Of a DNA stretch of 64,000 bases, positions 46,437 through 54,581 are shown piece by piece. The notes under the pieces were generated by a model, which was not told where the DNA came from, did no database searches, and saw nothing but the letters and a program-made list of their open reading frames with translations. The stretch is from contig NZ_CP030104.1 in assembly GCF_003269425.1 (NCBI RefSeq), forward strand, positions 2,537,501 to 2,601,500, written 5' to 3'. Position 1 is the stretch's first letter. Every line of letters starts with the position of its first letter. The translations under genes and the position numbers were made by a program. The stretch is from Flagellimonas maritima. Its GTDB lineage: Bacteria > Bacteroidota > Bacteroidia > Flavobacteriales > Flavobacteriaceae.

Positions 46437-47492
46437 TTATAAATTTCTACCTTGCAATTGTTCTTTATATTTTGCAGGCGTGGTACCTATTATTTTTTTA
46501 AAAGAAGAATAAAATGTTGATTTTGAATTAAACCCGCATTCATAGCCAATTGTTTCTAGGGTAAGGTGCCTATTTGAAGCCAACATCTGCTGTGCTTTTT
46601 CAATCCGATATTCATTTATAAAAATCGGAAAACTTTTTTCAGCATTATCATTCAACAACTGGGATAATTGATGAACTGAAATTTTTAATCTCTTTGCAAC
46701 ATCAGAAGATTTTAAATTGGCATTTTTATAAAGCTCATTTTCTTTCATGAGAATATCCAATTTTTCAAATAGATTTTTTGCTTGGGAAGTTTCAATTTTT
46801 TTATCTGCATACTTTTGGGGTTGCATAAAAAAGACACCATTTTTTTTTCGGTTTAAAAAAAGTAGGAGCGAGAGCAGATAGAAAAGAAACGAAAAGGTAA
46901 GTGCCCCGACCAGATAAAATGTAAAACTGGTAAAGTAGTATGCTGACCAAATAATCAGGTTGCCCCCAAAAACACTTAAAACCCATATTTGAAATGAGTT
47001 TGACTTTCTTGGTTTTTGTACTACGGTCTTTATGGTGTGCCTCAATATCCAACCGGATGCAACGATGTAAAAAAACCATTGCGTATAAATTCCATAAATA
47101 ATATAAGGTCTCCAAAGATCTATATTCGTTTCAAAAGGATATATGTAGCCTACAATGATGATTACGGGCAAGAGAATTAAAATATGATACTTCCAGGTTT
47201 TTGTAATACGGCTCTTGACATCGACTACAGATTTTATATAGAAATAAAGAAATGGACCAATAAAGAAACAGGCAGAAAGGCCAAGCTGTAAGTAGATAAA
47301 AGCCAAATCGGGTTTAAAATAAAAAACAACGGATTTTCCAATCCGAATGCTCATCATTAGTAATAAAACCCCGAGAAACTTGGTAGCGATATGTTTTGGT
47401 TTGGCAAACCAAAGAAAATATAAACCAAGGATTAAGCCATTAAATGCTCCCAATGCACTAAAAAAGAAAAGAAGAGTTTTATTTAACTCCAT
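46437..47492 (-). CDS. AraC-family regulator with multi-helix membrane domain
   Basis: A 351-residue membrane-anchored transcription regulator. The N-terminal ~220 residues form about seven hydrophobic helices (for example LLFFFSALGAFNGLILGLYF and CFFIGPFLYFYI). A cytoplasmic AraC/XylS helix-turn-helix domain follows (about 245-345, with VAKRLKISVHQLSQLL and the second helix TLETIGYECGFNSKSTFYSSFKKIIGTTPAKY split over both halves). It likely senses a membrane or periplasmic signal directly. It lies 74 bases before the DJ-1 lipoprotein gene and is its probable regulator. A concentric dyad covers its start codon. Confidence 0.9.
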   Translation of the reverse strand: MELNKTLLFFFSALGAFNGLILGLYFLWFAKPKHIATKFLGVLLLMMSIRIGKSVVFYFKPDLAFIYLQLGLSACFFIGPFLYFYIKSVVDVKSRITKTWKYHILILLPVIIIVGYIYPFETNIDLWRPYIIYGIYTQWFFYIVASGWILRHTIKTVVQKPRKSNSFQIWVLSVFGGNLIIWSAYYFTSFTFYLVGALTFSFLFYLLSLLLFLNRKKNGVFFMQPQKYADKKIETSQAKNLFEKLDILMKENELYKNANLKSSDVAKRLKISVHQLSQLLNDNAEKSFPIFINEYRIEKAQQMLASNRHLTLETIGYECGFNSKSTFYSSFKKIIGTTPAKYKEQLQGRNL

Positions 47493-47542
47493 AGCTTATT
47501 AGGTAAATGTTTTTAAAATTAAACATTTTAATGAAAGCTATG
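47490..47542 (-). promoter_or_regulatory. Concentric double dyad covering the AraC-type start codon
   Basis: Two inverted repeats share one centre (about 47516). The outer arms are CATAGCTT (47490-47497) and AAGCTATG (47535-47542); the inner arms are AAATGTTT (47505-47512) and AAACATTT (47521-47528). In the minus-strand mRNA the 3' outer arm is AAGCUAUG, which contains the start AUG. This could be an operator for autoregulation or a hairpin that hides the start codon. Confidence 0.55.
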
Positions 47543-47587
47543 AACAAGGATAGCCACTATACAAATTTTAATCTTAGAACTTAAATT

Positions 47588-48367
47588 TTAGTTAATATAA
47601 GCAGTTTCTGGGAGTATTATAGGATTACATCTTAAAATAGTGCGACTGCACATTTTACATTGATTGTTCTCATTCAACTCTTTTAATGTTAATTGTGTCA
47701 AATCCGGTAATGAATAATCATTGGCAGCGTTATAATCCACAATGTAGCCCATGTCCTCAAAAGCAGCTACAGACAATTTGCTAACCGGATTGATGCCATC
47801 GTTTATAAAACCGGTCATAAGTTCATTATTGAACGTTGATTCTCTCCAATGCCCATCCCTTGTTCCTTGTCCGCCAGTATTTGCAACGGGTACTGAATCT
47901 GGGCTATCGTCACCTGTTAGAAATCTATATTCGCGTATGGCATTGATTCCAGTAAATGTTGGATTTTCTGAACCTTCCCCAGATATTAAATTTAAAAACT
48001 GAGTAGACCAAAGCGTACCAAAACCAAGTACGTGTCCCATTTCATGAATAATAACATCTACCAAACTGTTTTCAGCTTCCAGTCGTGCCAGATCGGCTGT
48101 ATCAAACCTCATGATGCCTGTCGCGGGGAGAAAACTTCCCGATCTTAATTGTGTTGGCCCAGCTTGGCCTAAAATTCCTGAAGCTCCATCGATAGTGGTT
48201 CCTTGGGCATCAATACGTACATTTTCAATAATATCACCATTTGCTAATTGTACTGGTGGCAAATCACCTGTAATAATTTCTGCCCATCTGCTGGCTGCAT
48301 CGTCAAAAATAGTCTGTTGCCCTTGTGTTAATCCACCTAAAAATCGTACTTCTATAGTAAAGCTCAT
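47588..48367 (-). CDS. Leishmanolysin-like zinc metalloprotease without signal peptide
   Basis: A 259-residue protein with the zinc motif HEMGHVLGFGTLW (His108, Glu109, His112). A later segment, GHWRESTFNNELMTGF, supplies the third His and the Met-turn, the layout of leishmanolysin-type (M8-related) metalloproteases. The N-terminus (MSFTIEVRFLGGLTQGQQTIF) looks like mature domain, with no signal peptide, which is odd for a family normally secreted. The C-terminus has three Cys (CKMC and RC). It could be exported by a nonclassical route, or the signal could have been lost. The gene stands alone. Confidence 0.85.
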   Translation of the reverse strand: MSFTIEVRFLGGLTQGQQTIFDDAASRWAEIITGDLPPVQLANGDIIENVRIDAQGTTIDGASGILGQAGPTQLRSGSFLPATGIMRFDTADLARLEAENSLVDVIIHEMGHVLGFGTLWSTQFLNLISGEGSENPTFTGINAIREYRFLTGDDSPDSVPVANTGGQGTRDGHWRESTFNNELMTGFINDGINPVSKLSVAAFEDMGYIVDYNAANDYSLPDLTQLTLKELNENNQCKMCSRTILRCNPIILPETAYIN

Positions 48368-48793
48368 ATTGTAACCATTTAAATTAATGTCTACTTGGAA
48401 TATATTTACGGAAGAAATTCTAAAATGGATAGAAGTTGGAAAACTTTAACAAGAATTGAACTGTAGTGTAAAAATTTTAGACGTTTTGTAAATAAATGGA
48501 TTCTATATATAATCATAACAAAGTAGGCTCATCTGATTATCTTAAATTGGAAAATACTTTTTATGTGTCTAGATAGTTTAGGATATTCTTTACAAAAGTC
48601 AGTAAATCTGTGGGTTTGTGAAGTATTTAGTAAATGTTATAAATGAAAAAACTCCGGTAATCAGCCGGAGTTTATTCATCAATCAAAAAACGAACAGTCA
48701 TGATAAACTGTTGTAGGATTACAAATTACAATTTTCTTGCCAAAAAACAAATTTAAGGTTTGTTTAACTGTAATTTATGGGATAATCGTGCAA
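48368..48793. other. Intergenic region with the rpoD terminator
   Basis: These 426 AT-rich bases contain no open frame that I trust. A hairpin at 48648-48673 (AAACTCCGG / CCGGAGTTT on the plus strand) gives AAACTCCGGC-loop-CCGGAGTTTTTTC on the minus strand, a good Rho-independent terminator for rpoD, about 120 bases beyond its stop. Confidence 0.6.
48648..48673 (-). terminator. Rho-independent terminator downstream of rpoD
   Basis: On the minus strand the stem AAACTCCGG/CCGGAGTTT is followed by a TTTTTT run. It is the first strong hairpin after the rpoD stop at 48794. Confidence 0.75.
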
Positions 48794-49657
48794 TTACCCC
48801 AAATACGTCTTTAATATTTTACTTCTCGAAGTATGTTTTAGTCTTCTAATCGCTTTTTCTTTTATCTGGCGGACACGCTCTCTTGTCAAATCAAAAGTTT
48901 CACCAATTTCTTCCAGAGTCATGGAATGCTGGCCTGCCAAACCAAAATATAGGCGGATAACATCTGCTTCTCTTGGAGTCAAGGTTTCCAGTGCACGCTC
49001 AATTTCTGTACGAAGTGATTCATGCAATAAATCCTTATCCGGATTTGGAGATTCACCACTGCGCAACACGTCATATAAGTTGGAATCTTCACCATCAATT
49101 AAAGGTGCGTCCATAGATACATGACGACCTGAGTTTTTCAACGATTGCTTAACGTCCTCAACGGTCATATCCAATTCTTTGGCAATTTCTTCCGCAGATG
49201 GGATGCGTTCGTGTGCTTGCTCCAAAAAGGCGAAAGTCTTATTTATTTTATTGATGGAACCAATCTTGTTCAAGGGCAAACGAACAATACGGGATTGTTC
49301 TGCCAGTGCTTGAAGAATGGATTGACGAATCCACCAAACGGCATAGGATATAAATTTAAACCCACGGGTCTCATCAAAACGCTGTGCCGCTTTTATTAAT
49401 CCTAGATTTCCTTCATTAATCAAATCTGGAAGTGTTAGTCCTTGGTTTTGATATTGTTTTGCAACAGAAACCACAAACCTGAGGTTGGCTTTAGTTAATT
49501 TTTCCAAGGCTATCTGGTCTCCCGCTTTTATTCGCTGTGCCAATTCTACTTCTTCATCGGCAGTTATTAAATCAACCTTGCCAATTTCCTGTAAATATTT
49601 GTCCAACGATGCAGTTTCCCTATTGGTAACCTGTTTTGTAATTTTTAACTGTCTCAT
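48794..49657 (-). CDS. rpoD: Primary sigma factor RpoD (short Bacteroidota type)
   Basis: The housekeeping sigma-70 factor, 287 residues. It lacks region 1.1 and the long non-conserved region of proteobacterial RpoD, which is normal for Bacteroidota. Region 1.2 begins [21 protein letters not shown]. Region 2 has [20 protein letters not shown] and then [20 protein letters not shown]. Regions 3 and 4 are complete, with [20 protein letters not shown] as the -35 recognition helix-turn-helix. The -33/-7 promoters seen elsewhere in the window are what this sigma is known to recognise. Confidence 0.96.
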   Translation of the reverse strand: MRQLKITKQVTNRETASLDKYLQEIGKVDLITADEEVELAQRIKAGDQIALEKLTKANLRFVVSVAKQYQNQGLTLPDLINEGNLGLIKAAQRFDETRGFKFISYAVWWIRQSILQALAEQSRIVRLPLNKIGSINKINKTFAFLEQAHERIPSAEEIAKELDMTVEDVKQSLKNSGRHVSMDAPLIDGEDSNLYDVLRSGESPNPDKDLLHESLRTEIERALETLTPREADVIRLYFGLAGQHSMTLEEIGETFDLTRERVRQIKEKAIRRLKHTSRSKILKTYLG

Positions 49658-49767
49658 CTAATTTTCTTTCAAATTAAGTTTGTGAACCGAAGCTCATTAA
49701 GTTATACGTACGAAAATGTAAAAAGTTACAATTTGATAAAATTTATTCGAATTTTATTTGTACAAAC

Positions 49768-49798
49768 AAAAAACCCTGAGAATTTTCCTCAGGGTTTT
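49768..49798 (-). terminator. Rho-independent terminator of pnp
   Basis: On the minus strand a stem AAAACCCTGAG / CTCAGGGTTTT with a short loop is followed by a T-run. It is 26 bases beyond the pnp stop and before the rpoD start region. Confidence 0.85.
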
Positions 49799-49823
49799 AA
49801 GATATTTAAATGTCAACAAATTA

Positions 49824-52070
49824 TTAATCCCTTCTCGGTTTTCTATCACGATTTCCACCTCTGCGGTCACCGCCACCTCTACGATCACCACCTCTATCAT
49901 TTCTTGGTGGTCGTTCAACATAACCTTCCGGTTTTGGAAGCAAAGCTTTTCTTGAAACTTTTTCTTTTCTGGTTCTTGGATCAAGACCAAAATATTTTAC
50001 ATCAAAAACATCTCCCATGTTAACAACATCGGAAACATTTTCTGTGCGCTCCCATGCCAGTTCTGATACATGAAGCAATACTTCGTTACCGGGCGCATCA
50101 ACATATTCGACTACAGCACCAAAGTCCAGCATCTTTATTACTTTGACCTCATAGACGCTACCAACTTCAGGTTTGAACATTAATGCCTCTATTTTGGCAA
50201 TAACGGCATCAATGCCTTCTTGGCCTGTACCCAAAATTTCAACAATACCTTCTTCTGTATCAGGATCTTCATTGATAACAATTGTTGTATTGGTCTCTTT
50301 TTGCAATTCTTGAATCACTTTTCCACCAGAACCGATTACGGCACCAATATATTCTCCAGGAATAATTTTGGTAACAATTTTTGGTGCGTAGGATTTCACA
50401 TCCGCTCTTGGAGCATCAATAGTGTCTGTCAATTTTTCGAGAATATGCAATCTGCCTTCTTTGGCTTGCATTAAAGCCTTAACCAAAATTTCATAGGAAA
50501 GTCCTTTGACTTTAATATCCATTTGGCAGGCAGTAATACCATCAGCAGTACCTGTAACTTTGAAGTCCATATCTCCCAAGTGATCTTCATCACCTAAAAT
50601 ATCGGAAAGAACTGCATAATTTCCTGAATCGGCATCAGAAATCAGTCCCATAGCAATACCGGATACAGGTTTTTTCAATTGAATACCGGCGTCCATCAAT
50701 GCCATTGTTCCTGAACAAACCGTTGCCATTGAAGAAGACCCATTGGATTCCAATACTTCGGATACGACCCTTACCGTATATGGGCAATCCTCAGGAATCA
50801 TACCTTTTAAGGCACGCTGCGCCAAATTTCCATGACCAACCTCTCTACGGGAAGTACCACGTATTGGACGTGCCTCACCAGTGGAAAAAGGAGGAAAATT
50901 ATAGTGTAAATAGAAGGTTTCTTCGCCTTCATAAGACGGCATATCTACTTTATTTGCTTCTCTTGAAGTTCCTAAGGTTACTGTTGCCAATGCCTGAGTT
51001 TCCCCTCTTGTAAATATAGATGAACCATGAACAGAGGGTAAATAATCGATTTCACACCAAATTGGCCTGATTTCATCCGTTTTTCTACCATCTAGTCGTA
51101 GACCATCGTTAAGAGTTAAGTCTCTTACCGCAGCTTTTTCTGCTTTGTAGAAGTACTTTGAAACTAAATCTCCAAAATCATCCAATTCCTCTTCAGAAAA
51201 TGATGCTTTTATTTCTTCTTTGATATTATCAAAAGCGGCGCTGCGCTCGTGTTTTGCAGAACCTGCTTTAGCAACAGCGTAGACTTTATCATACGCAAGG
51301 TCATGTACTTTTTTGGCAAGTTCCTCATCTTCTCTTTCAGGATCGTATTCTCTTACCTCTTTCTTTCCAAAAGCTTCAGCTAATTTTATTTGAGCGGCAC
51401 ATTGTATTTTAATGGCCTCATGCGCAAATTTGATGGCTTCTGTCATTTCTTCTTCAGAAATTTCATCCATCTCTCCTTCAACCATCATTACAGAATCAGC
51501 AGAAGCACCGATCATCATATCAATGTCAGATTCTTTTAATTGGGCTCTGGTTGGGTTAATGATGAATTCGCCATTTACACGACCCACTCTTGCTTCAGAA
51601 ATTGCACATTCAAATGGAAAATCTGAAAGTTGGATTGCTGCTGAAGCGGCAAGTCCTGCCATTGCATCTGGCATAACGTCTTCGTCATGGGACATAAGCT
51701 GAATCATAACCTGAGTTTCAGCATGGTAGTCTTTTGGAAATAAAGGACGAAGAACACGGTCTACCAATCGCATGGTCAAGACTTCACCATCGCTAGGCCT
51801 GGCTTCACGTTTAAAAAAACCACCGGGATAACGCCCGGCAGCGGCAAATTTTTCACGGTAGTCTACCGTTAACGGTAAAAAATCAACATCACTTTGTTTA
51901 TAGTTTGAAACAACTGTACATAGCAACATACAGTTGCCGGATTGAACTACAACAGAACCATGGGCCTGTTTTGCCAATTTTCCGGTTTCGATGGAAATCT
52001 CCCTACCGTCACCAAGGTCAATGACCTCTTTAAAAGTTTTTGGAATCATAAAATTTTGTGTTGCCTTCAA
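49824..52070 (-). CDS. pnp: Polynucleotide phosphorylase
   Basis: A phosphorolytic 3'-5' exoribonuclease, central to mRNA turnover. The 748-residue protein has two RNase PH-like domains (about 10-230 and 330-550), a KH domain (about 560-620, with [20 protein letters not shown]) and an S1 domain (about 630-700, with [21 protein letters not shown]). Catalytic-site sequences such as [21 protein letters not shown] and [20 protein letters not shown] are intact. The last ~30 residues are rich in Arg and Gly ([20 protein letters not shown]), an RGG-like RNA-binding tail. rpsO lies upstream on the same strand. Confidence 0.97.
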   Translation of the reverse strand: MKATQNFMIPKTFKEVIDLGDGREISIETGKLAKQAHGSVVVQSGNCMLLCTVVSNYKQSDVDFLPLTVDYREKFAAAGRYPGGFFKREARPSDGEVLTMRLVDRVLRPLFPKDYHAETQVMIQLMSHDEDVMPDAMAGLAASAAIQLSDFPFECAISEARVGRVNGEFIINPTRAQLKESDIDMMIGASADSVMMVEGEMDEISEEEMTEAIKFAHEAIKIQCAAQIKLAEAFGKKEVREYDPEREDEELAKKVHDLAYDKVYAVAKAGSAKHERSAAFDNIKEEIKASFSEEELDDFGDLVSKYFYKAEKAAVRDLTLNDGLRLDGRKTDEIRPIWCEIDYLPSVHGSSIFTRGETQALATVTLGTSREANKVDMPSYEGEETFYLHYNFPPFSTGEARPIRGTSRREVGHGNLAQRALKGMIPEDCPYTVRVVSEVLESNGSSSMATVCSGTMALMDAGIQLKKPVSGIAMGLISDADSGNYAVLSDILGDEDHLGDMDFKVTGTADGITACQMDIKVKGLSYEILVKALMQAKEGRLHILEKLTDTIDAPRADVKSYAPKIVTKIIPGEYIGAVIGSGGKVIQELQKETNTTIVINEDPDTEEGIVEILGTGQEGIDAVIAKIEALMFKPEVGSVYEVKVIKMLDFGAVVEYVDAPGNEVLLHVSELAWERTENVSDVVNMGDVFDVKYFGLDPRTRKEKVSRKALLPKPEGYVERPPRNDRGGDRRGGGDRRGGNRDRKPRRD

Positions 52071-52231
52071 TCTAGAAGGACTTGTTAAACATTTGGTCTG
52101 CCGCCTTCCTGACGGTCGGGTTGTGTTGTTGTGTTGACCAATGAAAAACCAATTGTAGCTTTTTGTGTTTACCAGACAACATCTATCTGGATTTGTATAC
52201 CCTTCATCGAAATCAATGCACGGTTAAGGGT

Positions 52232-52261
52232 AAAAAACAAAGGGAAGCGATGCTCCCCTTT
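52232..52261 (-). terminator. Rho-independent terminator of rpsO
   Basis: On the minus strand AAAGGGGAGC-ATC-GCTTCCCTTT pairs fully with one G-U wobble and is followed by GTTTTTTA. It lies directly after the rpsO stop and separates rpsO from pnp. Confidence 0.85.
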
Positions 52262-52267
52262 ATTTTT

Positions 52268-52537
52268 TTATTTTCTAATACCAAGTTCTTTAATCAAAGA
52301 ACGGTATTTTTCAATATCTTTTTTCTTTAAATAATCCAAAAGACTACGTCTTTTACCTACCAATTTTACCAAAGAACGCTCTGTATTATAGTCCTTATGG
52401 TTTCTTTTTAAATGTGTTGTTAGGTGGTTGATACGGTGTGTAAACAAAGCTATTTGCCCTTCCGTAGAACCAGTGTTCCCTTCAGATCCGCCGTGTTTCT
52501 TAAAAATTTCAGCTTTTACTTCTTTCGTTAAATACAT
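52268..52537 (-). CDS. rpsO: 30S ribosomal protein S15
   Basis: An 89-residue primary rRNA-binding protein of the small subunit that helps organise the 16S central domain. It starts MYLTKEVKAEIFKKHGGSEG and contains the S15 signature INHLTTHLKRNHKDYNTERSL, with RRSLLDYLKKKDIEKYR near the end. The family normally has 88-90 residues. The usual rpsO-pnp order is conserved, with a terminator in between. A candidate leader hairpin lies upstream of the start. Confidence 0.97.
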   Translation of the reverse strand: MYLTKEVKAEIFKKHGGSEGNTGSTEGQIALFTHRINHLTTHLKRNHKDYNTERSLVKLVGKRRSLLDYLKKKDIEKYRSLIKELGIRK

Positions 52538-52580
52538 TCCAATATTTATTTAAATGATTTTTATGTATGTGATTGTCAGT

Positions 52581-52622
52581 TCCTGAAACATGCTCAGGAC
52601 AGCTAATCAGCGTGCAAAGATA
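52581..52622 (-). promoter_or_regulatory. rpsO promoter and leader hairpin
   Basis: The minus-strand -7 box TATCTTTG (52622-52615) matches TAnnTTTG exactly, giving a leader of about 70 bases. It contains a 6-bp stem TCCTGA / TCAGGA (52599-52581) with a 7-base loop. S15 often represses its own mRNA through leader structure, so this hairpin is a candidate site, but the fit to a known S15 motif is not tested. Confidence 0.45.
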
Positions 52623-52708
52623 ACTTTTTTTTCAAAATAAAATTAACTGGAAATTAAACCTTTTGATTTTGTTCATGTCATAGGATCAAACTCTAAAATT
52701 CAATCATT

Positions 52709-53590
52709 ATGAAAAAGTGTATCGAACAATTAAATTCTACAAAAATCACCTTCTTATTTATGGTGATTTTACTATTAAGTGCCGTCTCATGTGATAAAGA
52801 TGATGCCACAACCGAAGATTTATCAAGTTCAGAAGTAATTTCTTCTACCGAATTACAATTTAGTGACGAAGCGGAAATGATTTCCGAAGAAATCATTATC
52901 GTTGCAGAGGATGTGTATGCTACTGATGAAATTTCCATGACTTCCAAAGAGAATTATAGTTCTGACTATTTACCGGATTGTGTCGTTGTAACGTCAATTG
53001 TAACGGATACAACAAGAGAGAAAACCATTGATTTTGGTAATGGTTGTGAATTGCCCAATGGGAACGTTCTTAGTGGAATCATTAACTTGAGCTATGCCAA
53101 AAACATGGAAGAAGCATCAAAAAATATAGCTTTGAGCTTAGAGAACTTTACATTTAATGGCGTTTCAGTTGAAGGTACCGCGAATGTCGTGCGTGTTCGT
53201 TCCAATGGGAACGGGAACCCACAGGCAACAACCGATGCTTCTTTTAATGCAACTTGGCCTGAAGGTGAAACCGCTTCTTTTGAAGGGACTAGAACCCGAG
53301 AATGGATAGAGGGATACGGTTCTGGCTTTTGGGGAGACAATGTTTTCTTGATTACCGGTAAGAGAACTTACATTGGTAGACTGGGCAATGTTTATATAAA
53401 AGAGGTTATAACGCCTTTAAGGAGAGAGTTGTCTTGTAGATTTATTGTTAGCGGAGTTTTGGAGATTTCCAGAAACGATAATACTGCCAGTCTTGATTTT
53501 GGCGATGGAAGTTGCGATGCCCAAGGAACATTAACACAAGCTGATGGCACTGAAAGGGAAGTATTCTTGAGACGGTTTTTGAAAAATTAA
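52709..53590 (+). CDS. Lipoprotein of unknown function
   Basis: A 293-residue lipoprotein that I do not recognise by function. The signal is about 1-28, ending in a lipobox (LLSAVSC) followed by DKDD, which suggests surface lipidation. An acidic Ser/Glu-rich segment (about 33-70) follows, then a beta-rich domain with two CDE-type motifs: DFGNGCELPNG and DFGDGSCDAQG. It also has SCRFIVSGVLEI. The paired FGNGC and FGDGSC stretches suggest two repeats, each with a Cys. It stands alone and may be surface-exposed. Confidence 0.75.
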   Translation: MKKCIEQLNSTKITFLFMVILLLSAVSCDKDDATTEDLSSSEVISSTELQFSDEAEMISEEIIIVAEDVYATDEISMTSKENYSSDYLPDCVVVTSIVTDTTREKTIDFGNGCELPNGNVLSGIINLSYAKNMEEASKNIALSLENFTFNGVSVEGTANVVRVRSNGNGNPQATTDASFNATWPEGETASFEGTRTREWIEGYGSGFWGDNVFLITGKRTYIGRLGNVYIKEVITPLRRELSCRFIVSGVLEISRNDNTASLDFGDGSCDAQGTLTQADGTEREVFLRRFLKN

Positions 53591-53609
53591 CCAATCACTT
53601 AGCGGTTAT

Positions 53610-53675
53610 TGTCATATCGAGCGTAGTTGAGATGTTGAATAAACAAATAGTTCTCGGCTGCGCTCGAACTGATAT
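53610..53675. repeat. Flavobacterial-type inverted repeat (GTCATATCGAGCG / CGCTCGAACTGATAT)
   Basis: The left arm is TGTCATATCGAGCGTAGTTG (from 53610) and the right arm is TTCTCGGCTGCGCTCGAACT (from 53651). The core TCGAGCGTAGTTGAGA pairs with TCTCGGCTGCGCTCGA completely in plus-strand RNA if three G-U wobbles are allowed. The motif resembles the widely dispersed TCATTTCGAGCGCAGTCGAGA palindromic repeats of flavobacterial genomes. It lies between two convergent genes and may end the lipoprotein transcript. Confidence 0.75.
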
Positions 53676-53684
53676 CAATACCTT

Positions 53685-54545
53685 TTATTCTCTCACGGGT
53701 AGATTTTGTATCAAATCAATATATAAATTGACCTTTTTTTTCAAATCCTTTCGGTGGGTAATGAAATCTAAAAACCCATGCTCTTTTACAAATTCTGATG
53801 TCTGGAAACCTTCAGGTAAATCTTTCCCCACAGTATCCTTTACAACTCTGGGTCCTGCAAAACCTATTAAAGCACCCGGTTCAGAAATATTGATATCGCC
53901 AAGCATTGCATAGGATGCGGTAGTGCCCCCTGTAGTTGGATCTGTGCACAGCGATATATAAGGTATTTTAGCCTCAGCCAATTGAGCCAACTTTGCAGAG
54001 GTTTTTGCCAATTGCATCAGTGATAATGCGGCTTCCATCATACGGGCACCTCCTGATTTCGAAATCATTAAAAATGGTACTTTTTTCTTTTTTGCATGGT
54101 CAATGGCCCTGGCAATTTTCTCTCCAACGACACTTCCCATGGAACCTCCTATAAAACTAAAGTCCATACAGGCAATAACGATTTCCTTTCCCATTGATTT
54201 TCCCACTGCTGTCCTAATAGCATCGGTTAGACCGGTTTTTTGCTGAGCAGCTTTCAAACGTTCTGAATATTTTTTGGTATCAACAAACTTCAAAGGGTCT
54301 TTAGAGGATATGTTCTCATCAAGCTCCTTAAATTTATTGTCATCAAAAAGAATTTCAAAATATTCCTTGCTTCCAATTCTTACGTGATAGTCGTCTTCTG
54401 GGCTTACATAATAATTTTTTGCCAACTCCTCGGATTCAACAATTTTTCCTGTAGGGGATTTATACCAGAGCCCCTTTGGAGTATCCTTTTTTTCCTCAGT
54501 AGCAGTTTGTATTCCTTTTTCCTTTCTTTTAAACCAAGATGACAT
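53685..54545 (-). CDS. accD: Acetyl-CoA carboxylase carboxyltransferase beta subunit, zinc ribbon ligands lost
   Basis: The beta subunit of the carboxyltransferase that makes malonyl-CoA, the first step of fatty acid synthesis. The 286-residue protein keeps the crotonase-like core ([64 protein letters not shown]). In the N-terminal region where other AccD proteins have a four-Cys zinc ribbon, this one has Ser30, Thr32/Gly33, Ser48 and Asp51 (WYKSPTGK and YVSPEDDYH). The fold-aligned sequence remains but it cannot bind zinc in the usual way. The same kind of loss occurs in DnaG in this window. Confidence 0.95.
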   Translation of the reverse strand: MSSWFKRKEKGIQTATEEKKDTPKGLWYKSPTGKIVESEELAKNYYVSPEDDYHVRIGSKEYFEILFDDNKFKELDENISSKDPLKFVDTKKYSERLKAAQQKTGLTDAIRTAVGKSMGKEIVIACMDFSFIGGSMGSVVGEKIARAIDHAKKKKVPFLMISKSGGARMMEAALSLMQLAKTSAKLAQLAEAKIPYISLCTDPTTGGTTASYAMLGDINISEPGALIGFAGPRVVKDTVGKDLPEGFQTSEFVKEHGFLDFITHRKDLKKKVNLYIDLIQNLPVRE

Positions 54546-54581
54546 AGAATCAAAAATTAAGTTAAACGGCTTTCTGAATGT

